A stretch of 64,000 nucleotides of DNA, from positions 1-64,000 of the forward strand of contig NZ_SNXR01000018.1 of the NCBI RefSeq assembly GCF_004362665.1, read 5' to 3'. A program made the position numbers and the translations under genes. The notes under the pieces are model-generated. The model did not search any database. It saw only the letters and a list, made by a program, of their open reading frames with translations, and was not told the origin of the DNA. Positions 8,645 through 17,777 of this stretch are shown piece by piece (within the stretch, counting starts at the first letter, position 1; every line of letters begins with the position of its first letter). Source of the DNA: Flavobacterium dankookense. GTDB taxonomy: Bacteria; Bacteroidota; Bacteroidia; Flavobacteriales; Flavobacteriaceae.

Positions 8645-9838
8645 ATGCCGAAAATTTCTCAAAAAGGGCAACAAATGCCTGAATCTCCAATAAGAAAATT
8701 AGTTCCTTATGCAGAAATAGCAAAGAAAAAAGGACATAAAGTTTATCATCTAAATATTGGTCAGCCAGATATTAAAACTCCAGAGGTTGCTTTGAATGCA
8801 ATAAAAAACAATGATATTAAAATTTTAGAATATAGCCACTCAGCTGGTTTTGAGAGTTATAGAACAAAACTTTCAGCTTATTACAAAACTCACGGTTTAC
8901 CAATTGAAGTTGCTGATATCATAATTACAACTGGTGGTTCAGAAGCATTGCTTTTTGCTATGGGAAGTACAATGGATACTGATGATGAAATCATTATTCC
9001 AGAACCATTTTATGCAAATTACAATGGCTTTTCTACAGCTTCAGGAGTTAAAGTTGTTCCTGTGATTTCTACAATTGATGAAGGATTTGCATTACCGCCA
9101 ATTTCGGCATTTGAAAAATTGATTACTCCAAAAACAAAAGCAATTCTTATTTGTAATCCAGGAAATCCAACAGGATATTTATATTCAAAAGAAGAAATTT
9201 ATCAATTGGCAGAAATAGTAAAAAAACATGATTTATTCTTAATTGCTGATGAAGTTTATCGAGAATTTATTTATGATGGCGATAAGCATTTCTCTGTTAT
9301 GAATGTTCCTGGAATTGAAGAAAATGCTATTATGATTGATTCTGTTTCCAAAAGATATAGTATGTGTGGAGCAAGAATTGGATGTATTGTTTCAAAAAAT
9401 AAAGAGGTAATGTCAACAGCAATGAAATTTGCTCAAGCAAGATTAAGTCCACCAACTTATGCGCAAATTGCCAGTGAAGCAGCATTAGATACTCCTCAAA
9501 GTTATTTTGACGATGTTATCAATGAATATAAAGAAAGGCGTGACACGCTTATTTCAGAGTTAAATAAAATTGAAGGTGTAAAAGTTGCTACCCCGAAAGG
9601 TGCTTTTTATTGCATAGCAAAACTTCCTGTAAAGAGTGCTGATGATTTTGCAAAATGGCTTCTTGAAACCTATGATAATAATGGAGAAACAGTTATGGTT
9701 GCTCCAGCTGCAGGTTTTTATTCAACTCCAAATGTTGGACTTGATGAAATTAGAATTGCTTATGTATTGAAAAAAGAAGATTTAATTCGTTCTGTTGCAA
9801 TTTTGAAAGACGCATTAATCAAATATAAGGAAAAATAA
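8645..9838 (+). CDS. Pyridoxal phosphate-dependent class I/II aminotransferase
   Basis: A 397-residue cytoplasmic fold-type I PLP enzyme of the aspartate aminotransferase class. Visible marks are NIGQPDIKTPEVAL near the N-terminus, the TTGGSEALLFAM cofactor-binding turn, ICNPGNPTGYLYS, IADEVYREF and the Schiff-base lysine in SVSKRYSMCGARIG near residue 236. The C-terminal small domain is complete. I start at the ATG at 8645. An in-frame TTG at 8594 would add 17 residues that do not look like the family. The amino-acid substrate cannot be told from sequence alone. Confidence 0.9.
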   Translation: MPKISQKGQQMPESPIRKLVPYAEIAKKKGHKVYHLNIGQPDIKTPEVALNAIKNNDIKILEYSHSAGFESYRTKLSAYYKTHGLPIEVADIIITTGGSEALLFAMGSTMDTDDEIIIPEPFYANYNGFSTASGVKVVPVISTIDEGFALPPISAFEKLITPKTKAILICNPGNPTGYLYSKEEIYQLAEIVKKHDLFLIADEVYREFIYDGDKHFSVMNVPGIEENAIMIDSVSKRYSMCGARIGCIVSKNKEVMSTAMKFAQARLSPPTYAQIASEAALDTPQSYFDDVINEYKERRDTLISELNKIEGVKVATPKGAFYCIAKLPVKSADDFAKWLLETYDNNGETVMVAPAAGFYSTPNVGLDEIRIAYVLKKEDLIRSVAILKDALIKYKEK

Positions 9839-9856
9839 AAAGTAAATAATATAAAT

Positions 9857-9886
9857 AAAAAATGGGGTTAGAAAACCCCATTTTTT
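9857..9886 (+). terminator. Bidirectional intrinsic terminator
   Basis: A 13-bp stem, AAAAAATGGGGTT (9857-9869) with AACCCCATTTTTT (9874-9886), has loop AGAA. It ends both the aminotransferase gene and the converging DUF3857 gene. Confidence 0.85.
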
Positions 9887-9905
9887 ATTTATTAAAACAA
9901 TTACT

Positions 9906-12900
9906 TTATTTAAAACCAACCACTTGTTCTTCATTAGCTAATACATCTTCAATATATTTTTTGAATTCTGGATATTCAGAAATACTAACATTATCCCAAG
10001 ATACTTTTACCACTCGAGTTATTTTTAATGAGTTTGGTTTTACTAACTCAAATGAAATTGTATAATTGTGATTTTTGTATTGATACGTCTTGTTTTCCGG
10101 AACTTCTGTAAATTTTTTATCTTCTGGAATGTTTAATATAATTGTGGTGTTATAATCTAGATTGTTTTCATACGAAGCGTAATCTATGTCGTAGTTTCTA
10201 GTTTCTTGCGCAATTACATCTCTGGTGTAAACCTTATCAATAAAAGGAATATCGATTATTTTTAAACTTCCTACGCTTTTAATTTTTTCACTAATCTGCA
10301 ATTGAGTTTCAAATTCAATAGAATCATCAAAAGTTTCATTTTTAATCAACTTAGCCGATAATAATTTTACTCCTTTTTTGAGTTTTGTGTTGTATTGTTC
10401 TTCTAAATCTTTTTTGCGAACATCTTCTGTTGTTGAACTTGAAAACAATTCATTGTAATAGGATTTGTTGGCACCAACTATTTTTCGATTGTTTACAAAA
10501 TTAATTTCTTTATCCGTAACTGTTACTGTGCTTGTAGTATGTAATGAATTTACAGTAGCATTTTCAGGTGAAATTTCAATAATTGATGCTTTTTCGTTTT
10601 CAGTTTTATCAAAAGAAATCACTAAAGCATTTGCTTTATACAATGACATCGGCATTGATTTGAATGGTAAAAATTTATCGGTTAATTCTAGAAAAAATGC
10701 TTTGCCGTTAATAAAAGTTCTAACGATACAATGATTAAAATCTTTTGATGGCAACGACATCATGTGTGAACTATTTTCGTTGGTTGAAACTAGAACCAAA
10801 TTTGATTTTAATCCTGCTAATTGAGAAAAAGCAACGAATAAAGTCGAAACATCTTTACAATCGCCCAATTTTGTTGTAATCGTTTTTGATGGTTTTTGTG
10901 GTACATAACCACTTTGCCTAAAATCTTGCGAGCTATATTTTATGTTTTCTTCAATATAGGAATAGATTTTTTTTGCAATTACTTCTTCAGATAAACCAGT
11001 TACACCATTTGGAAAAATTTGATCAAAAGTGTTTTTTGTGATTTTATCTAAAGTCAATGTTTTTTTAACCAAATCGGCATACCAGTTCGAAATTTCTTTC
11101 CATGATTTTATGGAACTAACATTGATTGTATTCGTTAAATCGGAAAAGTTTTTTGAATACGGTTCTAATAATGGCATCGCTGGAACATTAGTTCGTTTCC
11201 AAATAGTACAAGTTTTATTGTTTATTTTCTTTACAACTGGAGTAATATTTCCATTAAATATTTTAGTTGAATAACTAACATCTTCAGGATTTATAATCGC
11301 AAAAATGGCTTCAACTGTTGGATACGTGCTGTTAAAATAGCAATCTAAATTAAAGTCTTTATAAAATCGTCCTGTTGAATTACTATACGATTCATACTCA
11401 ATATAGATAACATCACCAATAGCTAGATTTGAAAAAACCAATGTTCCTGAGCCTTCTTCCGCAGGAACAATACTTCCGTCTGGTTTTACAATTTCAGATT
11501 TTTGAAGTGTTAATGAATATGTATTCAAACTGTACTCTTTCATTTGCTCAATACCATTTTCATCAATAATTTCATAAACAAGAACCACTTTTGACTTTCT
11601 TCCACCTTCTGGAAGTATGTTGACAATGTATTGATCAATCAAGGTAACAACGCCATAATCACTTTTAAGTTTAGAATTTCTTCTTTCTTTGATTACTTTG
11701 TATTTATCTTTAATATCGATTTCTTCAATTTCATCTGGTGTTTTTGTAATATCATACAATTGTTTCCTCAACTGATTATTTTCAGAATTATGCGTTAAAG
11801 ATTTGCGAATATATTTCTCCGCTTCTTTAACATTATTCATGTAATTATATACTTTTCCTTTTTGTTCTAAAAGTTGAAAAGAATAAGGATACAAGCCTAA
11901 TGAATTATCAATTTCAACTAACGCATCAGGATACTTTTTCTCTTCAATTAACATGTTGATATAATCCGACGCAACACCTTTAAAATAAGGATAATTAGTT
12001 TTTCGTTCAATAAATAATTTCTTTACATCTTCTTTTCTATCTGCAGCTTGATAATAACCCACAAGTTGTGATAAAGCATTGAAATTGTCTTTTTTATTAA
12101 CCAAATCTTCCAACATTTTTATTGCTTTCTCTTTATTTTTTTCAAGAGAATCATATAAAGGAGCAAATGTTGTAATATAAAATTCACTGTTGCTCGAAGT
12201 TCCAATGATTTCTTCTGCATTTTTCATCATTGCTTCAATGTTCGCATTTCTAGCATTGATTAAAAAATCATACAAATAACCTAAAACAGGAGTTGTCAAT
12301 TTTTTTGCTTTATCTCTATACTTTTCTAGCTCAGCAATACTAGCGGTTTTTAACCAATCTGAATCTTGTGCTTTGGTTGCTATCGTGTAAAAATAATCCG
12401 CATCTTGAAGTTCTAAATTCTTAATAATCTCTTTCACTTTTGCATAATCTTCTTTGTAGGCATAATATTCCGTAAGCCGCGTTTTAACAATTGAACTATT
12501 TGGATACTTAACATCAAGTTCTTCCATAACATCAAATGCCCATTCAAGTTTTTTGTTGTGCATATAAGCATCATAAAGCATGAATTTATACAATAAGTTG
12601 GTTGGATTTTCTTTTACTTTTTGAACTAAATAGTTTTCAAAATCTGGATTTAACTCCTCAACTTCCAACGATTGAAGGCTAGATTTTAAGTAATCTTTAT
12701 AAGTGTTATGATAAACTAAACTTTCAATTTTTTTGTTTTGAGTATCTGTTATCGAAAAGAAAAAATAATTATTACCAACTGAAATTGAGGATTTAACCAC
12801 TACTCTATTCATTCCTTTTGGTAATTTAAGTTTAAGTTTAAATGCATTTAAGTCAGATAATTTATTTAAGCTATTAACATAAACTTCGGTATCATTAACA

Positions 12901-13652
12901 AATATTTTAAGCGAAGCACTCATTCCAAAATTAAAAACCACATCTTGCTCTGTTGGGTTTTCAACAAAAACTTGAGCATACATTATTCCGTTACCATATT
13001 CATCTTCATTCGAAAAAGTATGATAACCTTCATTTTGCATCACTTTTGGATTATACCAACCAATTTTTCCATTGCTATTAGCATCAAATAATTTATCGTT
13101 TTTAGGATAAATCTCTGGTTCATATTCGATGTCAATTCCACTGTCGTTTAGGTTTTCAAACGCACCACACAACTGCCAGTTCATCACCGAATTTAGTTGT
13201 TTGATGTAATTATTATAACCTTCATAGTTTTTACGATTTCTATCGGCTGTTGCTTTGTAATAAATAACAACAGGATCGTTTTTATACAAATCCGATTGTG
13301 CTAATGCGTCAATTTTTTTATACGTATTGTCATTAAAACCAACAGTTTGAATATCATCTAAAATAAATTGTTGCTTCAACAAAGACGTTAAGTAATATTT
13401 GCTTTCAGGAAATTTTGAGAATGTCGTCACAAATGCTTCGTCGTAATCTATTCTACCATTTTCAAGTTCAAGAATTTTTCCAAGGAGAAAATATTCAATT
13501 TTTGTCTCGGATGATTTTCCTAATTCTTTATCAAAAAGTTTTTTTGCTTCCGTTCTTTTATTGGCTAATAATAAATCCCAAACTTTATTTTCGGCTGTTT
13601 GTGCCAAAATAATTGTTGAGAATAACAAAAAGAAAATTTGGATTTTTTTCAT
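9906..13652 (-). CDS. DUF3857 and transglutaminase-like domain protein with N-terminal TPRs
   Basis: A 1248-residue exported protein with a signal peptide ending LAQ (about residue 18). The first half (about 20-620) is helical with TPR-like repeats. A DUF3857 beta domain follows at about 640-830 and a transglutaminase-like (cysteine protease fold) domain at about 890-1000. The catalytic triad is visible: Cys about 931 in LGDCKDVSTLF, His about 973 in NHCIVRTF and Asp about 990 in ELTDKF. The rest is a beta-rich DUF3858-type tail. The family is common in Bacteroidota envelopes but has no defined substrate. It is followed closely by pcm (23 bp upstream on the same strand). Confidence 0.88.
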   Translation of the reverse strand: MKKIQIFFLLFSTIILAQTAENKVWDLLLANKRTEAKKLFDKELGKSSETKIEYFLLGKILELENGRIDYDEAFVTTFSKFPESKYYLTSLLKQQFILDDIQTVGFNDNTYKKIDALAQSDLYKNDPVVIYYKATADRNRKNYEGYNNYIKQLNSVMNWQLCGAFENLNDSGIDIEYEPEIYPKNDKLFDANSNGKIGWYNPKVMQNEGYHTFSNEDEYGNGIMYAQVFVENPTEQDVVFNFGMSASLKIFVNDTEVYVNSLNKLSDLNAFKLKLKLPKGMNRVVVKSSISVGNNYFFFSITDTQNKKIESLVYHNTYKDYLKSSLQSLEVEELNPDFENYLVQKVKENPTNLLYKFMLYDAYMHNKKLEWAFDVMEELDVKYPNSSIVKTRLTEYYAYKEDYAKVKEIIKNLELQDADYFYTIATKAQDSDWLKTASIAELEKYRDKAKKLTTPVLGYLYDFLINARNANIEAMMKNAEEIIGTSSNSEFYITTFAPLYDSLEKNKEKAIKMLEDLVNKKDNFNALSQLVGYYQAADRKEDVKKLFIERKTNYPYFKGVASDYINMLIEEKKYPDALVEIDNSLGLYPYSFQLLEQKGKVYNYMNNVKEAEKYIRKSLTHNSENNQLRKQLYDITKTPDEIEEIDIKDKYKVIKERRNSKLKSDYGVVTLIDQYIVNILPEGGRKSKVVLVYEIIDENGIEQMKEYSLNTYSLTLQKSEIVKPDGSIVPAEEGSGTLVFSNLAIGDVIYIEYESYSNSTGRFYKDFNLDCYFNSTYPTVEAIFAIINPEDVSYSTKIFNGNITPVVKKINNKTCTIWKRTNVPAMPLLEPYSKNFSDLTNTINVSSIKSWKEISNWYADLVKKTLTLDKITKNTFDQIFPNGVTGLSEEVIAKKIYSYIEENIKYSSQDFRQSGYVPQKPSKTITTKLGDCKDVSTLFVAFSQLAGLKSNLVLVSTNENSSHMMSLPSKDFNHCIVRTFINGKAFFLELTDKFLPFKSMPMSLYKANALVISFDKTENEKASIIEISPENATVNSLHTTSTVTVTDKEINFVNNRKIVGANKSYYNELFSSSTTEDVRKKDLEEQYNTKLKKGVKLLSAKLIKNETFDDSIEFETQLQISEKIKSVGSLKIIDIPFIDKVYTRDVIAQETRNYDIDYASYENNLDYNTTIILNIPEDKKFTEVPENKTYQYKNHNYTISFELVKPNSLKITRVVKVSWDNVSISEYPEFKKYIEDVLANEEQVVGFK

Positions 13653-13675
13653 GTTAAATGAAGTTTTAAAGGGAT

Positions 13676-14317
13676 TTAATTTTTATTTTCTAGAAGTGGC
13701 ACGAATTTAAAATCTCCAAATTCGTGTTTTTCAAACTGTGTTTCATTTTTGCGAATCAGCATTGTCATCACTTGCTCCTTTTCTCCTAGTGGAATTACAA
13801 GTCTTCCGCCAATTTTTAATTGTTCCATCAAAGGTTTCGGAATAATTGGCGCGCCAGCAGTAACAATAATACTGTCAAAAGGCGCATGATTTGGCAAACC
13901 TTTATAGCCATCACCAAAGGACAAATGCTTGGGACGAATATTTAATTTTGGTAATAAAGCAGAAGTTATTTTAAATAATTCGTTCTGTCTTTCAACTGAA
14001 TAGACCTTCGCACCTAAAGTAACTAATACAGCTGTTTGATAACCTGAACCTGTGCCAATTTCGAGGATTTTATGATCTTTTTTTACTTCTAGTAATTGAG
14101 TTTGAAACGCAACAGTATAAGGTTGAGAAATCGTTTGCCCAGCAGCAATTGGAAATGCTTTATCTTGATAAGCAAAATCTTCAAAACTGGAATTCAAAAA
14201 CAAATGTCTTGGAATTTTTTTAATAGCATCCAAAACATTTTTATCCGTTATTCCTTTTTCTTCTAATAGTTTAGCTAATTGATTTCGAAGTCCTTGGTGC
14301 TTGCTTGTATCTTTCAT
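13676..14317 (-). CDS. pcm: Protein-L-isoaspartate O-methyltransferase
   Basis: Repairs damaged proteins by methylating L-isoaspartyl residues with S-adenosylmethionine. The 213 residues match the family. The sequence shows DKAFPIAAGQTISQPYTVA, the family hallmark, and the AdoMet-binding motif ILEIGTGSGYQTAVL near residue 87. IVTAGAPIIPKPLMEQL and GGRLVIPLG follow. It is probably transcribed together with the DUF3857 gene 23 bp downstream and is divergent from the Gfo/Idh gene. Confidence 0.96.
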   Translation of the reverse strand: MKDTSKHQGLRNQLAKLLEEKGITDKNVLDAIKKIPRHLFLNSSFEDFAYQDKAFPIAAGQTISQPYTVAFQTQLLEVKKDHKILEIGTGSGYQTAVLVTLGAKVYSVERQNELFKITSALLPKLNIRPKHLSFGDGYKGLPNHAPFDSIIVTAGAPIIPKPLMEQLKIGGRLVIPLGEKEQVMTMLIRKNETQFEKHEFGDFKFVPLLENKN

Positions 14318-14415
14318 GAATTTCTTTGGAATGAGGCAATTTCCTTTTTAGATTAATTTTCGTAAAAATAGAAAACAAATTCACAATTATCAATTCGCAA
14401 TTATGAATTAATTTC

Positions 14416-14423
14416 TATTTTTG
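14416..14423 (+). promoter_or_regulatory. -7 box of the Gfo/Idh gene
   Basis: TATTTTTG matches TAnnTTTG and ends 15 bp before the ATG at 14439. It covers an alternative in-frame TTG at 14421, which would therefore lie upstream of the transcript start. No good TTG element is seen at the usual distance. Confidence 0.45.
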
Positions 14424-14438
14424 ATAAAATTAATTTTT

Positions 14439-15407
14439 ATGCTCAAAGTTGGCGTTTTAGGTGCTGGACATCTCGGAAAAATACATTTACGATTATTAAA
14501 TCAATCAGATAAATATGAATTAGTTGGTTTTTATGATGAAAACCACGAAAACGGTGCTAAAATTGCTGCCGAATTTGGGTATAAACAATTTGATACCATT
14601 GCTAAATTAATTCATGCTGTTGATGTTATAGATATTGTAACTCCTACTCTTTCGCATTACAAATGCGCTAAAGTTTCCATCAAAAGTGGCAAACATGTTT
14701 TTATTGAAAAACCAATTGCAACAACAGTTGAAGAAGCATTAGAAATCATTGCTTTGGCAAAAGAATACAACGTAAAAGGCCAAGTTGGTCATGTGGAACG
14801 TTTCAATCCAGCGTTTATTGCTGTAAAAGATCAAATTGAAAACCCGATGTTTATTGAAACGCATCGATTGGCAGAATTCAATCCGCGTGGAACTGATGTT
14901 CCTGTAGTTTTGGATTTGATGATACATGATATCGATGCAATTTTAAGCGTGGTAAAATCAAAAGTGAAAGCGGTTCACGCAAGTGGTGTTTCCGTTTTAA
15001 GTCAATCGCCAGATATTGCCAATGCTCGCATTGAATTTGAAAACGGTTGTGTTGCTAATATAACTTCGAGTAGAATTTCTATGAAAAACATGCGTAAATC
15101 ACGATTTTTTCAAAAAGACGCTTACATCTCTGTTGACTATTTGGATAAAATCTGTGAAGTCGTAAAAATGAAAGAAGCTCCAGAATTTCCGGGCGATTTT
15201 GATATGATTTTGCAAAATGCCGAAGGCGAAAAGAAACAAATTTACTTCAACAATCCAGATGTTTCCCCAAATAATGCCATTTTGGACGAATTAGAAACTT
15301 TTGCCGATGCCATCAATAACAACACAACTCCAATTGTAACTTTGGAAGATGGAACGGAAGCTTTACGAGTGGCGTATATGATTATTGATAGTATGAATGA
15401 AAAGTAA
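14439..15407 (+). CDS. Gfo/Idh/MocA family oxidoreductase
   Basis: A 322-residue NAD(P)-dependent oxidoreductase. The N-terminal Rossmann fold has GAGHLGKIH (about 7-15) and the family EKP motif, here in VFIEKPIATTVEEAL near residue 90. The C-terminal domain carries DLMIHDIDAIL. Members act on sugars, inositols or related hydroxy compounds, and the substrate here is unknown. The start at 14439 is preferred because a -7 box overlaps the earlier TTG. Confidence 0.88.
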   Translation: MLKVGVLGAGHLGKIHLRLLNQSDKYELVGFYDENHENGAKIAAEFGYKQFDTIAKLIHAVDVIDIVTPTLSHYKCAKVSIKSGKHVFIEKPIATTVEEALEIIALAKEYNVKGQVGHVERFNPAFIAVKDQIENPMFIETHRLAEFNPRGTDVPVVLDLMIHDIDAILSVVKSKVKAVHASGVSVLSQSPDIANARIEFENGCVANITSSRISMKNMRKSRFFQKDAYISVDYLDKICEVVKMKEAPEFPGDFDMILQNAEGEKKQIYFNNPDVSPNNAILDELETFADAINNNTTPIVTLEDGTEALRVAYMIIDSMNEK

Positions 15408-15410
15408 ATA

Positions 15411-15472
15411 TTGAACCATTAAGAAATTTAGAAAAATAAAGACTTAATGAAACTTAATATCTTAATGTTTTA
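15411..15472. repeat. TTAAG-rich imperfect inverted spacer element
   Basis: The spacer between the Gfo/Idh gene and the DUF1016 gene carries several TTAAG/CTTAA words. Its ends are loosely inverted: TTGAACCATTAAG on the left and CTTAATGTTTTAAA on the right. It may be a remnant of a dispersed palindromic element or a weak terminator. No second copy was found in the window. Confidence 0.3.
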
Positions 15473-15489
15473 AAATATTTCAGTAAAAA

Positions 15490-16497
15490 ATGAATTTATC
15501 CCAAAATCTAATACATGAAATAAAATCTTTAATTGCGAAAGCAAAAGAAGGTGCAATTCGTTCGGTTGACCACCATCGAACGGTTATGTATTGGCATATT
15601 GGCGAACGAATTTTTAACGAAGAACAGCAAGGAAAAAACCGAGCAGATTATGGTAATTATTTAATAAAGTACCTTTCCGAACAACTACAACCTGAATATG
15701 GAAGTGCGTTTTCATATCGTCAATTAGAATTAATGCGTCAATTTTATAGAACTTTCCCAATTGCGAACTCACTGCGTTCGCAATTGAGTTGGACACATTA
15801 CAGATTACTACTACGTATTGATAATGAAGACAAAAGAGAATATTATATTGCAGAAACGGTAAAAAATAATTGGTCGGTTCGTCAAATGGAACGACAAATT
15901 AATAGCCAATTATTTGAACGACTATTGTTGAGTAATGACAAAGAAAGTATTTTGGCTGTTGCAAGAAATGAAGTAATTCCAACCAATCCAAATGAAATTA
16001 TTAAAGATCCTTTAGTTTTAGAATTTTTAGGTTTAAAACGAGAAAGTGCTTACTATGAAAAAGATTTTGAGCAAGCCATAATTACTAATCTGCAAGACTT
16101 TCTTTTAGAATTAGGAAACGGGTTTTCATTTGTAGCAAGACAAAAACGAATTCATTTGGATGGCGATGAGTTTTTTATAGATTTAATCTTTTATAATCGC
16201 TTGCTACAATGTTTTGTCTTGTTTGAAATCAAAACACACAAGTTAACACACGAAGATTTAGGACAACTACAAATGTATGTAAACTATTATGACCGAGTTG
16301 AAAAAGTAGCACACGAAAAACCAACTATTGGAGTTTTACTTTGTGCCGATAAAAACGATGCTGTAGTAAAATATTCATTACCAGAAAACAACAATTCCAT
16401 TTTAGCCAGTCAATACCAATTATATCTTCCAACAGAAGAACAACTATTGAAAGAAATTAGAAGAGAAATAGAGATACTTAATAAAAATGATGAATAG
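15490..16497 (+). CDS. DUF1016 (YhcG-like) PD-(D/E)XK nuclease family protein
   Basis: A 335-residue protein with an N-terminal DUF1016 region (about 10-150, with TVMYWHIGERIFNEEQ and YGSAFSYRQLELMRQFY). The C-terminal nuclease fold shows plausible catalytic residues: Asp near 231 in FFIDLIFYN and E-x-K near 246-248 in LFEIKTHKL, followed by DLGQLQMYVNYYD. The family is annotated as predicted RecB-like nuclease, often in accessory DNA near restriction systems. Its role is not established. It sits between two metabolic genes with no restriction genes around it. Its end overlaps the next gene by 11 bp, suggesting translational coupling. Confidence 0.85.
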   Translation: MNLSQNLIHEIKSLIAKAKEGAIRSVDHHRTVMYWHIGERIFNEEQQGKNRADYGNYLIKYLSEQLQPEYGSAFSYRQLELMRQFYRTFPIANSLRSQLSWTHYRLLLRIDNEDKREYYIAETVKNNWSVRQMERQINSQLFERLLLSNDKESILAVARNEVIPTNPNEIIKDPLVLEFLGLKRESAYYEKDFEQAIITNLQDFLLELGNGFSFVARQKRIHLDGDEFFIDLIFYNRLLQCFVLFEIKTHKLTHEDLGQLQMYVNYYDRVEKVAHEKPTIGVLLCADKNDAVVKYSLPENNNSILASQYQLYLPTEEQLLKEIRREIEILNKNDE

Positions 16498-16813
16498 ACT
16501 TTTGATTATACTAGTATTATTTTTTATTTCTTGCTCTGAAAGAAGAAATAAAGATTTTGATGAAATTGTGTTACACGAAAACATTCAAGAAGTTAATGGA
16601 ATTTATTATAATGGAGACTGCGAAGAACATATTGGAAGTAAATTTTCAGGTTCAGCTAATTATTTTCATGACAATGGTAAAATTAAAGGTACATCTACTT
16701 TAAAAAATGGACTGCCTGATGGACATTGGGAACAGTTTAATGAAAATGGAACAAAAAAACTGGATTTATATTTCGAAAATGGAAATCTTATCAAAAAAAT
16801 TAAAACAAACTAA
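16487..16813 (+). CDS. Small lipoprotein with MORN/YwqK-like repeat
   Basis: A 108-residue protein. The N-terminal signal ends in a lipobox (LVLFFISC, Cys about 16), so it should be lipidated. The remainder has two or three short repeats of the toxin-antitoxin YwqK/MORN type (YFHDNGKIKGTSTLKNGLPDG, HWEQFNENGTKKLDLYFENG). Such repeats are common in Bacteroidota surface proteins. The start overlaps the end of the DUF1016 gene; ATG at 16487 or 16490 are equally possible. No function can be assigned. Confidence 0.75.
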   Translation: MMNRLLIILVLFFISCSERRNKDFDEIVLHENIQEVNGIYYNGDCEEHIGSKFSGSANYFHDNGKIKGTSTLKNGLPDGHWEQFNENGTKKLDLYFENGNLIKKIKTN

Positions 16814-16822
16814 ACAAACATA

Positions 16823-17713
16823 ATGAAAACAATAGCTGTAATAGGAGCAGGAACGATGGGTAACGGAATTGCTCACACTTTTGCACAAAGCGGTTTTAAC
16901 GTAAAATTAATCGATATTTCAGAGAAATCTTTAGAAAAAGGAATGGCAACTATAGCTTCTAATCTTGATAGAATGGTTGCTAAAGGAACAATTTCCGAGG
17001 AAGACAAACACAAAACTATCGGAAATATAATCACATACACTGACATCAAAGATGGTGTTGTTGGTTGTGATTTAGTAGTTGAAGCTGCTACTGAAAATGT
17101 AACTTTGAAACTAAACATCTTCAAACAATTAAGTGAAGTTTGCGACCATAATGTGATTTTGGCAACCAATACTTCATCTATTTCTATCACGCAAATTGCG
17201 GCACAAGTTGTTCATCCAGAAAGAGTAATTGGAATGCATTTTATGAATCCGGTGCCAATTATGAAATTGGTTGAGATTATTCGTGGTTACAATACTTCGG
17301 ATGAAGTGACTAAAATCATTATGGATTTATCTGTAAAATTAGGAAAAACGCCAACAGAAGTAAACGACTATCCTGGATTTGTAGCCAACAGAATTTTAAT
17401 GCCAATGATTAACGAAAGTATTGAAACTTTATACAACGGTGTTGCTGGTGTTGAAGAAATTGATACCGTGATGAAACTCGGAATGGCACATCCAATGGGA
17501 CCATTGCAATTGGCTGATTTTATTGGATTGGACGTTTGTCTTTCTATTTTAAACGTGATGTACGACGGTTTCAAAAATCCAAAATATGCTCCATGCCCAC
17601 TTTTAGTAAATATGGTTATGGCAGGAAAATTGGGTGTAAAATCGGGAGAAGGTTTCTACGATTATTCCGAAAGCAAAAAAGCGGAAAAGGTTTCAAAACA
17701 ATTTTTAAAGTAA
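16823..17713 (+). CDS. 3-hydroxybutyryl-CoA dehydrogenase (3-hydroxyacyl-CoA dehydrogenase family)
   Basis: A 296-residue NAD-dependent enzyme that interconverts 3-hydroxyacyl-CoA and 3-oxoacyl-CoA. The Rossmann motif GAGTMGNGIAHTFA is at residues 7-20. VVEAATENVTLKLNIF, TNTSSISITQIA and MHFMNPVPIMKLVEI (catalytic His about 139, Glu about 150) match the HBD/PaaH family. The C-terminal dimer domain has PGFVANRILMPMINE and HPMGPLQLADFIGLD. The length is that of the single-domain form, not the FadB fusion. A hairpin terminator follows. Confidence 0.95.
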   Translation: MKTIAVIGAGTMGNGIAHTFAQSGFNVKLIDISEKSLEKGMATIASNLDRMVAKGTISEEDKHKTIGNIITYTDIKDGVVGCDLVVEAATENVTLKLNIFKQLSEVCDHNVILATNTSSISITQIAAQVVHPERVIGMHFMNPVPIMKLVEIIRGYNTSDEVTKIIMDLSVKLGKTPTEVNDYPGFVANRILMPMINESIETLYNGVAGVEEIDTVMKLGMAHPMGPLQLADFIGLDVCLSILNVMYDGFKNPKYAPCPLLVNMVMAGKLGVKSGEGFYDYSESKKAEKVSKQFLK

Positions 17714-17717
17714 AAAA

Positions 17718-17745
17718 CCAACTAAATCAATAAAGTTGGATTTTT
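17718..17745 (+). terminator. Intrinsic terminator after the 3-hydroxybutyryl-CoA dehydrogenase gene
   Basis: The stem CCAACT (17718-17723) with AGTTGG (17734-17739) is followed by ATTTTT. The 3' arm covers an in-frame TTG at 17736 that could otherwise be taken as the start of the next gene. Confidence 0.6.
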
Positions 17746-17777
17746 ACTTTAATTTCCAACTTTATTTTCATTTTATC

